From Bacteriovoracaceae bacterium UBA7317 (GTDB lineage: Bacteria > Bdellovibrionota > Bacteriovoracia > Bacteriovoracales > Bacteriovoracaceae), in contig DKQD01000066.1 of NCBI GenBank assembly GCA_002474345.1, positions 1 through 34,128 of the forward strand: a stretch of 34,128 bases of DNA, written 5' to 3'. Positions 1 through 8,240 of the stretch are shown one piece after another (the stretch's first letter is position 1; each line of letters starts with the position of its first letter). The notes below the pieces were generated by a model. It ran no database searches and was not told the DNA's origin. It saw only the letters and a program-made list of their open reading frames with translations. The translations under genes and the position numbers were made by a program.

Positions 1-839
1 TGAATCCTTACACAATTTGCATGAACAATAACAGGAGTTCCCTCCTTCATAACGTGTTCACGGGCCTTAGTCATCGCATTCATAGAGTCAATGACATCAG
101 TCCCGTCACAGTGAATAATTTTTAAATTAAGGAAGCCTGTAAAGTTGTCAGCACAAAATTCGTTGGCAGTCTGATCACACTTAGGAACCGATATTCCATA
201 ACCGTTATCCTGGAAGACAAAAATGACGGGAAGTTTTTCGCATGTCGCTCCATTGATGGCCTCATAGCAATAGCCCTCAGAAGTTGAGGACTCTCCCTGA
301 GAGCTAATAGCACAGCCATTGTGATTGTATCTTTTTATGGCCCTGGCGACCCCTACAGCATGAAGAGTATGGTTGCCAGTACAGCTGGAGACATTGTGAA
401 TATTCCATTCAGGCTTAGCAAAGTGGTTACTCATATGGCGGCCACCACTCGCTACATCCGTTCCTTTTGAAATACCGTTTAAGATAATTTCTTCAGCCGT
501 TAGTCCAGCAGACAAACATGTGAGCATGTCTCTGTAGTACGGAAAAAGATGGTCTTCATTAAGACTAAAGAGTTGTCCGATCGCAAGCTGAATACCATCG
601 TGACCAGCATAAGGCGCATGATAGGACCAGCCTATGGCCTGCTTTAAATAATTAGGCGCTCTTTCATCTAGCATCCTCCCTAAACTCATAAGAGAAAACC
701 AAGTTTTAAGAACACTCTTATCTGTTTCCTTGAGCGAATACCTTGTCATCTTTTTCTTTGTTGTATTTTTCACAGCATTTTTCCCCGTGCTTTTTTTATT
801 CACCTTTTTTCCGCTTTTAGATCCAGCTTTTTTACTCAT
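1..839 (-). CDS. TPP-dependent 2-oxoacid dehydrogenase E1 component (3' part missing)
   Basis: The frame is open from ATG at 839 to the left edge, giving 279 residues without the C-terminus. It matches the alpha part of the E1 component of branched-chain/2-oxoacid dehydrogenases, which decarboxylate a 2-oxoacid on thiamine pyrophosphate and pass the acyl group to E2. The TPP/Mg segment reads SQGESSTSEG, then EAINGA, then LPVIFVFQDNGYGISVP. SQGE in place of the usual GDG recalls the fused alpha-beta E1 proteins of Bacteroidetes, so the missing part may carry the beta (transketolase-like) half; that is inference. The first 31 residues are a low-complexity Lys-rich tail (KK, KKK and KKM repeats), probably disordered. 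A GGGG Shine-Dalgarno lies about 9 bases before the start. The substrate cannot be decided from this fragment. Confidence 0.85.
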   Translation of the reverse strand, partial: MSKKAGSKSGKKVNKKSTGKNAVKNTTKKKMTRYSLKETDKSVLKTWFSLMSLGRMLDERAPNYLKQAIGWSYHAPYAGHDGIQLAIGQLFSLNEDHLFPYYRDMLTCLSAGLTAEEIILNGISKGTDVASGGRHMSNHFAKPEWNIHNVSSCTGNHTLHAVGVARAIKRYNHNGCAISSQGESSTSEGYCYEAINGATCEKLPVIFVFQDNGYGISVPKCDQTANEFCADNFTGFLNLKIIHCDGTDVIDSMNAMTKAREHVMKEGTPVIVHANCVRI

Positions 840-851
840 TCTTTTTCCCCA

Positions 852-886
852 CAAAAAAATCTTCCGCCACCTAAAAAGGTGAAGAT
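852..886 (-). promoter_or_regulatory. Hairpin with U-run in the leader of the E1 gene (attenuator-like)
   Basis: Read on the minus strand, ATCTT pairs with AAGAT and CACCT pairs with AGGTG around a TTTT loop (886 down to 859), with a small bulge. A run of seven U follows (858-852). This looks like an intrinsic terminator but sits only 12 bases before the E1 start codon. The gene upstream (fbaA) points the other way, so it cannot be that gene's terminator on this strand. It may be a leader attenuator. On the plus strand the hairpin is followed by a T-rich tract as well. Confidence 0.4.
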
Positions 887-1062
887 CATTTCTTTTTTTC
901 TAAACAATTAAATCTCTATTCTCCTCCAAAAGAAAGAGAAAGACTACCATAAATCAATGCATAGCATGATGTCTCTAAAAAAAATTTGATGTTTAATGGC
1001 CCTGTTTACACCATTTCAAAAACATGCAAAAACTAAGCTTTCATAACCTAGGGGGGTCCATT

Positions 1063-2130
1063 ATGCCAGTCGCTAACTATGAACAATACTGTGAAATGCT
1101 AGAAAAAGCGAGGGAAGGGCGTTACGCTTATCCTGCTATCAACGTAACATCTACTTCTACGGCAAATGCTGCCATAAAAGCTTTTGCAGATGCTAAATCT
1201 GACGGAATCATTCAGGTTTCAACTGGTGGGGGTAAATTTGCTTCAGGACAAGGTATTGGGGACATGGCTTTAGGGGCCATCAGTCTGGCCCAGCATGTGC
1301 ACCTAGTCGCTGAAAAATATGATGTCTTAGTGGCACTTCATACTGATCATTGCCATCCCCAGTATATTGAAAGCTTCCTCCTTCCCCTTATTGAGGAAAC
1401 TGAAAAGAGAAGGGCCAAAGGGCTTCCTAACCTTTTTAACTCTCACATGTTTGATGGCTCAGAGCTTCCACTAGATAAAAATATGGCCTTATCAAAAGAC
1501 CTTTTAGAAAGGTGTGCGAAAAGCCAAATTATTCTAGAAGTTGAAACAGGGGTTGTTGGTGGAGAAGAGGATGGAGTTAATAATGAGGACACTCCAGCAG
1601 ACAAACTTTATACGACAAGTGAAGAAATGGTCCAAGTAGCAGAAACATTAGGTCCTGTTGGTACATTCATGTATGCAGCAACTTTTGGAAATGTTCATGG
1701 TGTTTATAAGCCAGGTAACGTGAAACTTCGCCCTGAAATTCTAAAAAATGGTCAAGACGCTGTGACCTCAAAGCTCGGAGAGAAAAGCAAGCATTACCTT
1801 GTTTTCCATGGCGGCTCAGGCTCTGAGTTAAGCGAAATCCATGAAACCTTAGACTATGGTGTTATTAAAATGAATATTGATACTGACACCCAATATGCCT
1901 ACACAAGACCCGTCGTGGATCACATGATGAGAAATTACGACAAAGTCTTAAAAGTTGAAGGGGAAGTGGGTGCCAAGAAGTTTTATGACCCTAGGGCTTG
2001 GATGAAAGCTGCAGAGAAAAGTATGACTGAAAGAATTATTACTGCAGCATCAGACCTAAAAAGTGCTGGAAAAAGTCTTTTTCAAGCAAAAAAAAAAGTT
2101 GAACGCAAATCATTAGAAGCTAGCCTTTAG
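1063..2130 (+). CDS. fbaA: Class II fructose-bisphosphate aldolase
   Basis: This is the zinc-dependent aldolase of glycolysis and gluconeogenesis, cleaving fructose 1,6-bisphosphate to dihydroxyacetone phosphate and glyceraldehyde 3-phosphate in the cytosol. The catalytic Asp and first zinc His lie in LHTDHCHP (D95, H96). The other zinc histidines are H212 in GNVHGVYKPG and H249 in VFHGGSGS. At 355 residues it is close to E. coli FbaA (359). I chose the ATG at 1063 over the in-frame ATG at 1024: a strong GGGGGG Shine-Dalgarno lies just before 1063, and the family begins near the PVANYEQYCEML segment, while the 13 extra upstream residues match nothing. It is monocistronic, diverging from the E1 gene and converging on pepN. 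Confidence 0.95.
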   Translation: MPVANYEQYCEMLEKAREGRYAYPAINVTSTSTANAAIKAFADAKSDGIIQVSTGGGKFASGQGIGDMALGAISLAQHVHLVAEKYDVLVALHTDHCHPQYIESFLLPLIEETEKRRAKGLPNLFNSHMFDGSELPLDKNMALSKDLLERCAKSQIILEVETGVVGGEEDGVNNEDTPADKLYTTSEEMVQVAETLGPVGTFMYAATFGNVHGVYKPGNVKLRPEILKNGQDAVTSKLGEKSKHYLVFHGGSGSELSEIHETLDYGVIKMNIDTDTQYAYTRPVVDHMMRNYDKVLKVEGEVGAKKFYDPRAWMKAAEKSMTERIITAASDLKSAGKSLFQAKKKVERKSLEASL

Positions 2131-2147
2131 ATTCAAAAATCTTAAAT

Positions 2148-2180
2148 TGCCAAGGCCCCACATTTAGTGAGGTCTTGGCA
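2148..2180. terminator. Hairpin between convergent fbaA and pepN
   Basis: TGCCAAG pairs with CTTGGCA, with further GG/CC and CAC/GTG pairs inside and an ATTTA loop, in the 82-base gap between the two convergent stop codons. There is no U-run after the stem on either strand, so a bidirectional terminator role rests on stem strength and position. Confidence 0.5.
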
Positions 2181-2212
2181 AAAAACTTCAACATAAATTA
2201 AAAATAAGAATT

Positions 2213-4870
2213 TTAATTTTCTAAAATTTTAGAAACAATTTCGTAAACATTTTTCGAGAGATTTGGATGAGCTTTCATTTTTTTCAATTGGTCTTCCATC
2301 TTCAATCTATTTTCCTCTGCCATTAATTGGTAAGGCCTAAAAGCCCCTGCAAGCCTTGATGCTACCTGTGGGTTTACTGAATCTAGCTCCAGAATCTTTT
2401 CAGCAATATACTCATAACCAAGCCCATCTTTTGAGTGGAAATGAATATTATTATTGGCATAAGCTCCAAGAAGAGATCTCACAATATTTGGAATAGTTTT
2501 GTCATATACGGTAGAGGACTCAAGCTCTTTAACATTTGATAAAGTATCAGATAAAGTAGAGGAGCCTTGAAGAGACAGCCACATTTGGATAACAAGAGTT
2601 TCATGCTTCCACTTTTCAAAGAATTGACCCATGACTTTTTTTCTTTCTTCGCTTTTTGAATTATTTATAGCGGCCAAAGCTCCTAATTCGTCAGTCATGT
2701 TTGTTGCTTCTTGAAATTGCTTTAGGCAAGTTTCAACGATCTCTGGAGTATCTAACTCCATCAAATAAGCTAGGCATCTATTTTTGATTTCTCTTTTTCC
2801 AATAGAGTCAATATGAACATCATAAGGGGCCCTATCATTGAGTTCATTATAAAGCTTTAAAAATTTATCTTTATAAACACCTGCCAGAGTTTTTCTTAGA
2901 AAGTTTATTGAATGGAAAGTCGACTCAACATCAATAATACTTTGATTTTGATAAATGAGCTCCTCCGTAGGCAAACAAAGGCATTTTGCCTTAAAAGAAT
3001 GTGAAACTCCTTCTAGGTCGAGAAGTTTTCCAAAAGCTTTAATATAGGCTTCAGGTAATTGAAGTGTCTCACCATTTTGACTTTTTGATATAAGCTCTTC
3101 AATAATTCTCATTGCAAAGGTCTGACCTGCTTCAAACCTATTAAATTCGTCTTTGTCATTACTCATAAGAAAAGCAAGGTCTTCATTTGAATAATTGGCC
3201 ATTAAACGAATCGGTGCCGAGAAGCCTCTGTTAAGTGAAGGAAGAGGTTTTTCAGAAATATTTTCAAACACAAAAGATTCTTCTTCATTTCTAACATGCA
3301 AAACACCATCATGAAGTTGAGGTTGAAAGCTTTCATCTTTTAACTTCAAAGGAAGTTCCTGACCACTCTTCGAGATAAGACTCATTTTAAGAGGAAAGTG
3401 AAAGGGAAGTTTTTCGCTCTGGCCCGGTGTTGAAGGTGTTTTTTGGTTAAGCTTTAAAGTGAATGTTTTTTCTTCTTTAGAATAAGAAAAGTCTGCAAAC
3501 AATTGAGGTGTCCCAGATTGGTTGTACCAATTTTTAAATTGGGAAAAATCAAAGTCATTATTAGCTATGCTCATAGCATGTAAAAAATCTTCCGTAGTCA
3601 CTGCTTGGCCATCAAAAAGTTCAAAATACTTATCCATCCCTTTTCGAAAACCATCTTTACCTAAAAATGTTTGAATCATTCTTATAACTTCAGATCCCTT
3701 TTCATAAATAGTTGAGGTGTAGAAGTTATTAATTTCAAGATATGTATCTGGCTTAATAGGATGAGATGTTGGACCGGCATCTTCTATGAACTGACCCTGC
3801 TTTAAATTTTGAACATCCTCTATCCTTTGGACTGGTCTTGAATTCATATCAGAAGAAAACTCCTGATCTCTAAAAACTGTTAAACCTTCTTTAAGAGTTA
3901 ACTGAAACCAATCACGGCAAGTAACCCTATTTCCAGTCCAGTTGTGAAAGTACTCATGAGAAACAACACCTTCAATTCTTTGGAAAGCTCGATCGGTTGC
4001 AGTTTTTGGGTTGGCCAAAACACAACTTGTATTAAAAATATTAAGGCCTTTATTTTCCATGGCGCCCATATTGAACGCATCAACAGCAACAATCATATAA
4101 ATATCAAGGTCGTATTCTAACCCATAAACATCTTCGTCCCATTTCATAGAATTTTTTAAAGATTCCATGGCATGAGAACATTTATCTTCATTACCTTTAT
4201 CGCAATAAATTCTTAGATCAATTTTTCTCCCACTCCCAGTTGTATACTCGTCCTGAACAAGCCCAAGATCACCTGCGACCAAAGCATAAAGATAACATGG
4301 CTTAAGAAAGGGATCTTCCCAAACAACGTAATGTTGTCCCCCCTCTAAATCTCCTGAATCTATTGGATTTCCATTTGAAAGAAGGATTGGGCAACTTTTT
4401 TTATCAGCGATAACCTTTGTCGTGAATTTTGCCATCACATCAGGTCTATCCAAATAATATGTTATTCTTCTAAAACCTTCCGGCTCATTTTGGGTACAAA
4501 AAATATTACCTGATTTGTAGAGACCATCAAGTGCCTTATTTTCTTCAGGGTTTATAAAGTTTTCGATTTCTAAAGTAAATTTTTCTGCAGGGACTTTTAA
4601 TCTAAGAGTTTCGGCTCCTAAAACATAATCCTTTTTCTCTAAATTCTTTCCATTAATGGAAGCAGATTCAAAAACTATCTCTTCTCCATTCAAAACAAGC
4701 TCAGATGAACTGGCAGATTTTGGAGCCTCAGGATTACGACGAACTTCCATTTTACTATGGACGTAAGTTTTAGTGGAATCTAAACGAAAGGTTAAATAAA
4801 TAGAATCAATAAGAAACTCAGGTTTCTTGTATTCCTTCAAATAAACTGGTGCTGGTGTATTATCCTTCAT
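2213..4870 (-). CDS. pepN: Aminopeptidase N, M1 family zinc metallopeptidase
   Basis: PepN removes N-terminal amino acids from peptides during cytosolic protein turnover. The exopeptidase motif GAMEN is at residues 269-273. The zinc site HEYFH is at 305-309 and the third ligand Glu is E328, exactly HExxH-x18-E. At 885 residues it matches the E. coli PepN length (870), with the N-terminal beta domain, catalytic domain and long helical C-terminal domain in the usual proportions and no signal peptide. The frame can be extended to a TTG at 4882, but ATG at 4870 is preceded by GGAG at good spacing and starts MKDNTPAPVYL. It lies 26 bases downstream of the DUF2797 gene and is probably co-transcribed with it. 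Confidence 0.96.
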   Translation of the reverse strand: MKDNTPAPVYLKEYKKPEFLIDSIYLTFRLDSTKTYVHSKMEVRRNPEAPKSASSSELVLNGEEIVFESASINGKNLEKKDYVLGAETLRLKVPAEKFTLEIENFINPEENKALDGLYKSGNIFCTQNEPEGFRRITYYLDRPDVMAKFTTKVIADKKSCPILLSNGNPIDSGDLEGGQHYVVWEDPFLKPCYLYALVAGDLGLVQDEYTTGSGRKIDLRIYCDKGNEDKCSHAMESLKNSMKWDEDVYGLEYDLDIYMIVAVDAFNMGAMENKGLNIFNTSCVLANPKTATDRAFQRIEGVVSHEYFHNWTGNRVTCRDWFQLTLKEGLTVFRDQEFSSDMNSRPVQRIEDVQNLKQGQFIEDAGPTSHPIKPDTYLEINNFYTSTIYEKGSEVIRMIQTFLGKDGFRKGMDKYFELFDGQAVTTEDFLHAMSIANNDFDFSQFKNWYNQSGTPQLFADFSYSKEEKTFTLKLNQKTPSTPGQSEKLPFHFPLKMSLISKSGQELPLKLKDESFQPQLHDGVLHVRNEEESFVFENISEKPLPSLNRGFSAPIRLMANYSNEDLAFLMSNDKDEFNRFEAGQTFAMRIIEELISKSQNGETLQLPEAYIKAFGKLLDLEGVSHSFKAKCLCLPTEELIYQNQSIIDVESTFHSINFLRKTLAGVYKDKFLKLYNELNDRAPYDVHIDSIGKREIKNRCLAYLMELDTPEIVETCLKQFQEATNMTDELGALAAINNSKSEERKKVMGQFFEKWKHETLVIQMWLSLQGSSTLSDTLSNVKELESSTVYDKTIPNIVRSLLGAYANNNIHFHSKDGLGYEYIAEKILELDSVNPQVASRLAGAFRPYQLMAEENRLKMEDQLKKMKAHPNLSKNVYEIVSKILEN

Positions 4871-4896
4871 TTTTATCTCCAAATATTTTAATAAAA

Positions 4897-5718
4897 TTAA
4901 ATATCAATCTCGACAACATAACTAGTAAACTTTCTTATGTTGAGTACTCCCTGAGGAAAAAAAAGGTACTGTCCTTTAATGCCAAGAAGTTCTCCCTCAA
5001 TTACGCTTGTTTTGTCAAAACTAAGGGAAGCCACTTTTTTAGGGTACTCCAAAACAGGGTAACTGATAGAGGTTGTAAGCTCGTTTTCTAAAAAAGTTAC
5101 ATTTTCCTCACCAAACTCGGACTCTAACTCATCGAGCTCTTCTCCGCAGCTGTCAAAAAGGGTATCTCTTTGATGCGACAGATCCAGATCGTTCGGTGTT
5201 CCTTTTAGCATTTCACGCCAATTGGTCTTATCACTTACTAACTCGCTGATAACCTTCTCAACCCTCCCCGAAATATAACGGGTTTGGACTTCCAAGATAG
5301 GAAGTCCCTGGGTTGCCCCTTGATCAATCCACCTTGTTATGAGCTGTTTTTGCCTTGTAATTCCCACTTTTACAGCTGAAGTGTTAGATAAATAGACATA
5401 ATGGGGGATCATACAATTTTTTTCACCCCAATCAGGCTCACGGCACGTTCCTTTTGAAAAATGGCACATCTCTGGCTTTACAATACAGATATCGCAGCAA
5501 GCTAATTTTTGAGAACAAGGAAAACAGAAACCTCCGGAGTAAGACTTCTTAGTTTTTTTCTGGCAACTGGGACAAATAATTTCGCCAGTGAAAGAAAATT
5601 TTATTTTATTTCCTAACAGCTGATTCAGCTCTGTCTCAAAATGGTCTAGTTTTAGCTTATAGAGTGCCTTTCCTTCGTCAAGTTTAACTGGCATCTTCCA
5701 AAGACGACCTTTATTCAT
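4897..5718 (-). CDS. DUF2797 family zinc-binding protein
   Basis: This 273-residue protein has the pattern of the uncharacterised DUF2797 family. An N-terminal half carries several CxxC pairs (CPSC, CFPC, CCDIC, plus CHFSKGTC and NCMIPH) that probably bind zinc. It is followed by a segment beginning HYVYLSNTSAVKVGITR and continuing RWIDQGATQ. That second segment resembles the core of GIY-YIG nuclease-like domains (YVYL, then KVGITR); this is my reading, and no nuclease activity is established. The C-terminus is beta-rich and acidic. It is the first gene of a two-gene unit with pepN. The start at 5718 has only a weak AGG about 12 bases upstream; an internal ATG at 5694 is the alternative. Confidence 0.8.
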   Translation of the reverse strand: MNKGRLWKMPVKLDEGKALYKLKLDHFETELNQLLGNKIKFSFTGEIICPSCQKKTKKSYSGGFCFPCSQKLACCDICIVKPEMCHFSKGTCREPDWGEKNCMIPHYVYLSNTSAVKVGITRQKQLITRWIDQGATQGLPILEVQTRYISGRVEKVISELVSDKTNWREMLKGTPNDLDLSHQRDTLFDSCGEELDELESEFGEENVTFLENELTTSISYPVLEYPKKVASLSFDKTSVIEGELLGIKGQYLFFPQGVLNIRKFTSYVVEIDI

Positions 5719-5872
5719 AGGGATGTAAACCTTTTGGTTAAAGTTTTTATAGCGGAATTAGGTTTTACAAGAATGTCCACCTCCTGAAAAGCATTAACGC
5801 AATAAGTCTAGTCAAGAAAAAATGCTAGGTTAGAATAAGTATGACTAATCATATAAAGAAAGGAATCGGTTT

Positions 5873-7081
5873 ATGATGAAGTCCTTTTCGGAGTCAAAAC
5901 TCGTACAGAAGGCAAAACTGCTTAAGAGCAAAAACCTCTATCCGTTTTTCAGGTCTATTAAAGACTCTGAAGGAACTCGAGTTAATATTAATGGCCGCGA
6001 ACAAATTATGATAGGCTCTAATAACTACTTAGGCCTCACCCACAGAAAGGAAGTTCAAGAAGCTGCTATTGATGCAATCAGAAAATTTGGAACAGGTTGT
6101 ACTGGCTCTAGATTCCTTAATGGAAACCTTGAAATCCATGAAGAACTGGAAGACAAATTGGCCCGCTATGTAGGCCATGAAAGGGTACTTGTCTTTTCAA
6201 CGGGAATGCAGACAAATCTTGGTACCCTCCCCACAATATGCGGTCCCAAAGACTGCATGCTCTTTGATGGAGAAAATCACGCCTCAACAATTGATGCTTC
6301 TCGCTTGTCTTTTGGAACCACCTTCAAGTTCAAGCACAATGATATGGAAAGTCTTGAAGAACAGCTTCAATCGACCAAGGCAAGGTTCAATAGGGTTACC
6401 ATCGTTACAGATGGAGTGTTCTCCATGACTGGGGCGTTGACTAAATTAGATAAAGTCACTGAATTGGCCAACAAATATGGTGCTCTAATCTACCTTGACG
6501 ATGCTCATGGAGCAGGAGTGATGGGACCTCAGGGTAGAGGCACAATGAGTCACTTTGGAGTAACAAAAAGTATTGACTTAAATATGGGAACTTTTTCCAA
6601 AAGCTTCGCTTCCATTGGAGGCTTTGTCTCTGGAAATAAAGAAATTATTAATCACGTCAAACATTGCGCAAGGTCCTTCATGTTTTCGGCTTCTATGCCT
6701 CCTTCGGCGGTGGCCACAGTTTCGAAATGTGTCGATCTTCTTGAGCAAGAACCGGAAATCTTAAAAACCTTATGGGATAACGTCGCTTTTATGAGAAAGG
6801 GTTTTAAAGAGATTGGACTTTACACCTACAATTCACAAACTCCTATTATTCCAGTTTTTGTAGGAGACGATTTGAGGGCAATGGAACTGACAAATTACCT
6901 TCAAGAAAATGGGATTTTTGCTACACCCGTTATTAGCCCAGCAGTGCCTCAAGGAGAAGCACTTATTAGAACGAGCTATATGTCCACTCATAAAAAAGCC
7001 GACCTGGAAAGAGTCTTAGAGGTTTTTCAAAAAGCAAAAAAAGAGTGTAACCTACCCTCTGAACACTTTTGCCGACAATAA
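5873..7081 (+). CDS. spt: Serine palmitoyltransferase (alpha-oxoamine synthase family)
   Basis: This PLP enzyme condenses L-serine with a long-chain acyl thioester to give 3-oxosphinganine, the first step of sphingolipid synthesis. Active-site residues are in place: H136 in GENHAS (stacks on PLP), D209 and H212 in DDAHGAG, and the Schiff-base lysine K243 in GTFSKSFASIGG. The SKSFASIGGF stretch and the SRLSFGTTFKFKHNDMESLE block match Bacteroides-type serine palmitoyltransferases better than glycine C-acetyltransferase (Kbl) or BioF. The 402-residue length is normal. The start is ATG-ATG with AAAGGA about 10 bases upstream. The two following genes, a GNAT-like acyltransferase and an SDR reductase, support the ceramide assignment. 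No acyl carrier protein gene is adjacent, so the acyl donor (CoA or ACP) is undecided. Confidence 0.88.
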   Translation: MMKSFSESKLVQKAKLLKSKNLYPFFRSIKDSEGTRVNINGREQIMIGSNNYLGLTHRKEVQEAAIDAIRKFGTGCTGSRFLNGNLEIHEELEDKLARYVGHERVLVFSTGMQTNLGTLPTICGPKDCMLFDGENHASTIDASRLSFGTTFKFKHNDMESLEEQLQSTKARFNRVTIVTDGVFSMTGALTKLDKVTELANKYGALIYLDDAHGAGVMGPQGRGTMSHFGVTKSIDLNMGTFSKSFASIGGFVSGNKEIINHVKHCARSFMFSASMPPSAVATVSKCVDLLEQEPEILKTLWDNVAFMRKGFKEIGLYTYNSQTPIIPVFVGDDLRAMELTNYLQENGIFATPVISPAVPQGEALIRTSYMSTHKKADLERVLEVFQKAKKECNLPSEHFCRQ

Positions 7082-7121
7082 ATCTAAAAAATAAAATTAT
7101 TCATTTTAAGAAGGAATTTTC

Positions 7122-8240
7122 ATGACTGTGTTACTAACTGAAGTACATTTGGGAAAACCAATTAATAATCTTATTAATGTTCCTTGGGAGCTCTACAAGG
7201 AAGACCCTAATTGGGTTCCACCACTAAAAATTGCTGTTAAAGACCTCTTTAATCCCAAACACCCTTTTTTTGAAACTTCAGTTATAAAATGCTGGGTAGC
7301 TGAGAAAGAATCTAAAACTATAGGAAGAATCGTGGCCATTATTAACAGGGCCCATATTGAATATTCTGGTGAAAAATGCGGTTTTTTTGGATTTTTTGAT
7401 TGTCCAAATGACCCTGAAGTAGCTAAGGCACTCATCAAAAAAGCTGAAGATTACCTTCGTAGCCATGGAATGAAAAAAGTTCAAGGACCAGTCAATCCTT
7501 CTATAAATTACGAATGTGGAACACTTATAGATGGATTCAATGATCCTCCTCAAATCATGATGACTTATAATCCTCCTTATCATAAAGAGTTACTTGAAAA
7601 TGAAGGGTATAAAAAGGCAAAGGATCTTTTGGCCTATCAGTTAAGAACGGATATAGACTTCCCCGAAATTATGTTTAAAGCAGCCAAAAGAGTTGAAAAA
7701 TCTCTTAAAGTTACCTATCGAAAACTCGACAAAAGAAAATGGGATCAGGAAGTACTCACTATGTGGAAAATATATAATTCTGCATGGGAAAAAAACTGGG
7801 GCTTCATCCCCATGACGAAAAAAGAGTTTCTTCATACAACTAAAGATCTTAAAACCGCTGTTAATCCAAACCTTGTTCATTTTGTTGACGTTGAAAACGA
7901 GCCGGCGGGCTTTTTCGTTGCTCTTCCTGATTACAATCAAGTCTTAAAAAAAATACCTTCTGGAAAACTCCTCCCCTTTGGAATTTTTAAATTTATGAGG
8001 TCTTCTAAATATATAAATAGGGCAAGGGTTATTACACTTGGGATTGTTGAAAAATATCGAAATACCGGACTCGCAAGCCTTCTCTACTATAAGATGCAAG
8101 AAGACCTTCTAAAAGCAGACATAAAAGAAATTGAAATGAGTTGGATTTTAGAGGACAACTTCAAAATGAGGAGACCTCTGGAACGCCTCGGTGCAAAGGC
8201 ATATAAAACGTATCGAATATTTGAAAAAGAGCTCGTCTAA
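7122..8240 (+). CDS. GNAT-like acyltransferase, probable bacterial ceramide synthase (bCerS)
   Basis: This 372-residue protein starts with the block PWELYKEDPNWVPPL and has VQGPVNPSINYECGTLIDGF in the middle. A GNAT-type acyl-binding region lies near residues 300-360 (TLGIVEKYRNTGLASLL, then EMSWILEDNFKMRRPLERLG). Proteins of this kind are often annotated only as N-acetyltransferases. In Caulobacter a GNAT-like protein is the bacterial ceramide synthase that N-acylates 3-oxosphinganine, and it works with Spt and an SDR. Its position here, 40 bases after spt and overlapping the SDR by one base, makes that the best reading. It lacks membrane spans. The start has AAGGA at good spacing. The function is inferred from family and context. 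Confidence 0.75.
   Translation: MTVLLTEVHLGKPINNLINVPWELYKEDPNWVPPLKIAVKDLFNPKHPFFETSVIKCWVAEKESKTIGRIVAIINRAHIEYSGEKCGFFGFFDCPNDPEVAKALIKKAEDYLRSHGMKKVQGPVNPSINYECGTLIDGFNDPPQIMMTYNPPYHKELLENEGYKKAKDLLAYQLRTDIDFPEIMFKAAKRVEKSLKVTYRKLDKRKWDQEVLTMWKIYNSAWEKNWGFIPMTKKEFLHTTKDLKTAVNPNLVHFVDVENEPAGFFVALPDYNQVLKKIPSGKLLPFGIFKFMRSSKYINRARVITLGIVEKYRNTGLASLLYYKMQEDLLKADIKEIEMSWILEDNFKMRRPLERLGAKAYKTYRIFEKELV

Noticed and set aside
2219..2234. Sixteen-base AT palindrome TTCTAAAATTTTAGAA.
   Set aside because: It lies inside the last codons of pepN and is simple AT-rich sequence, so no separate role is supported.
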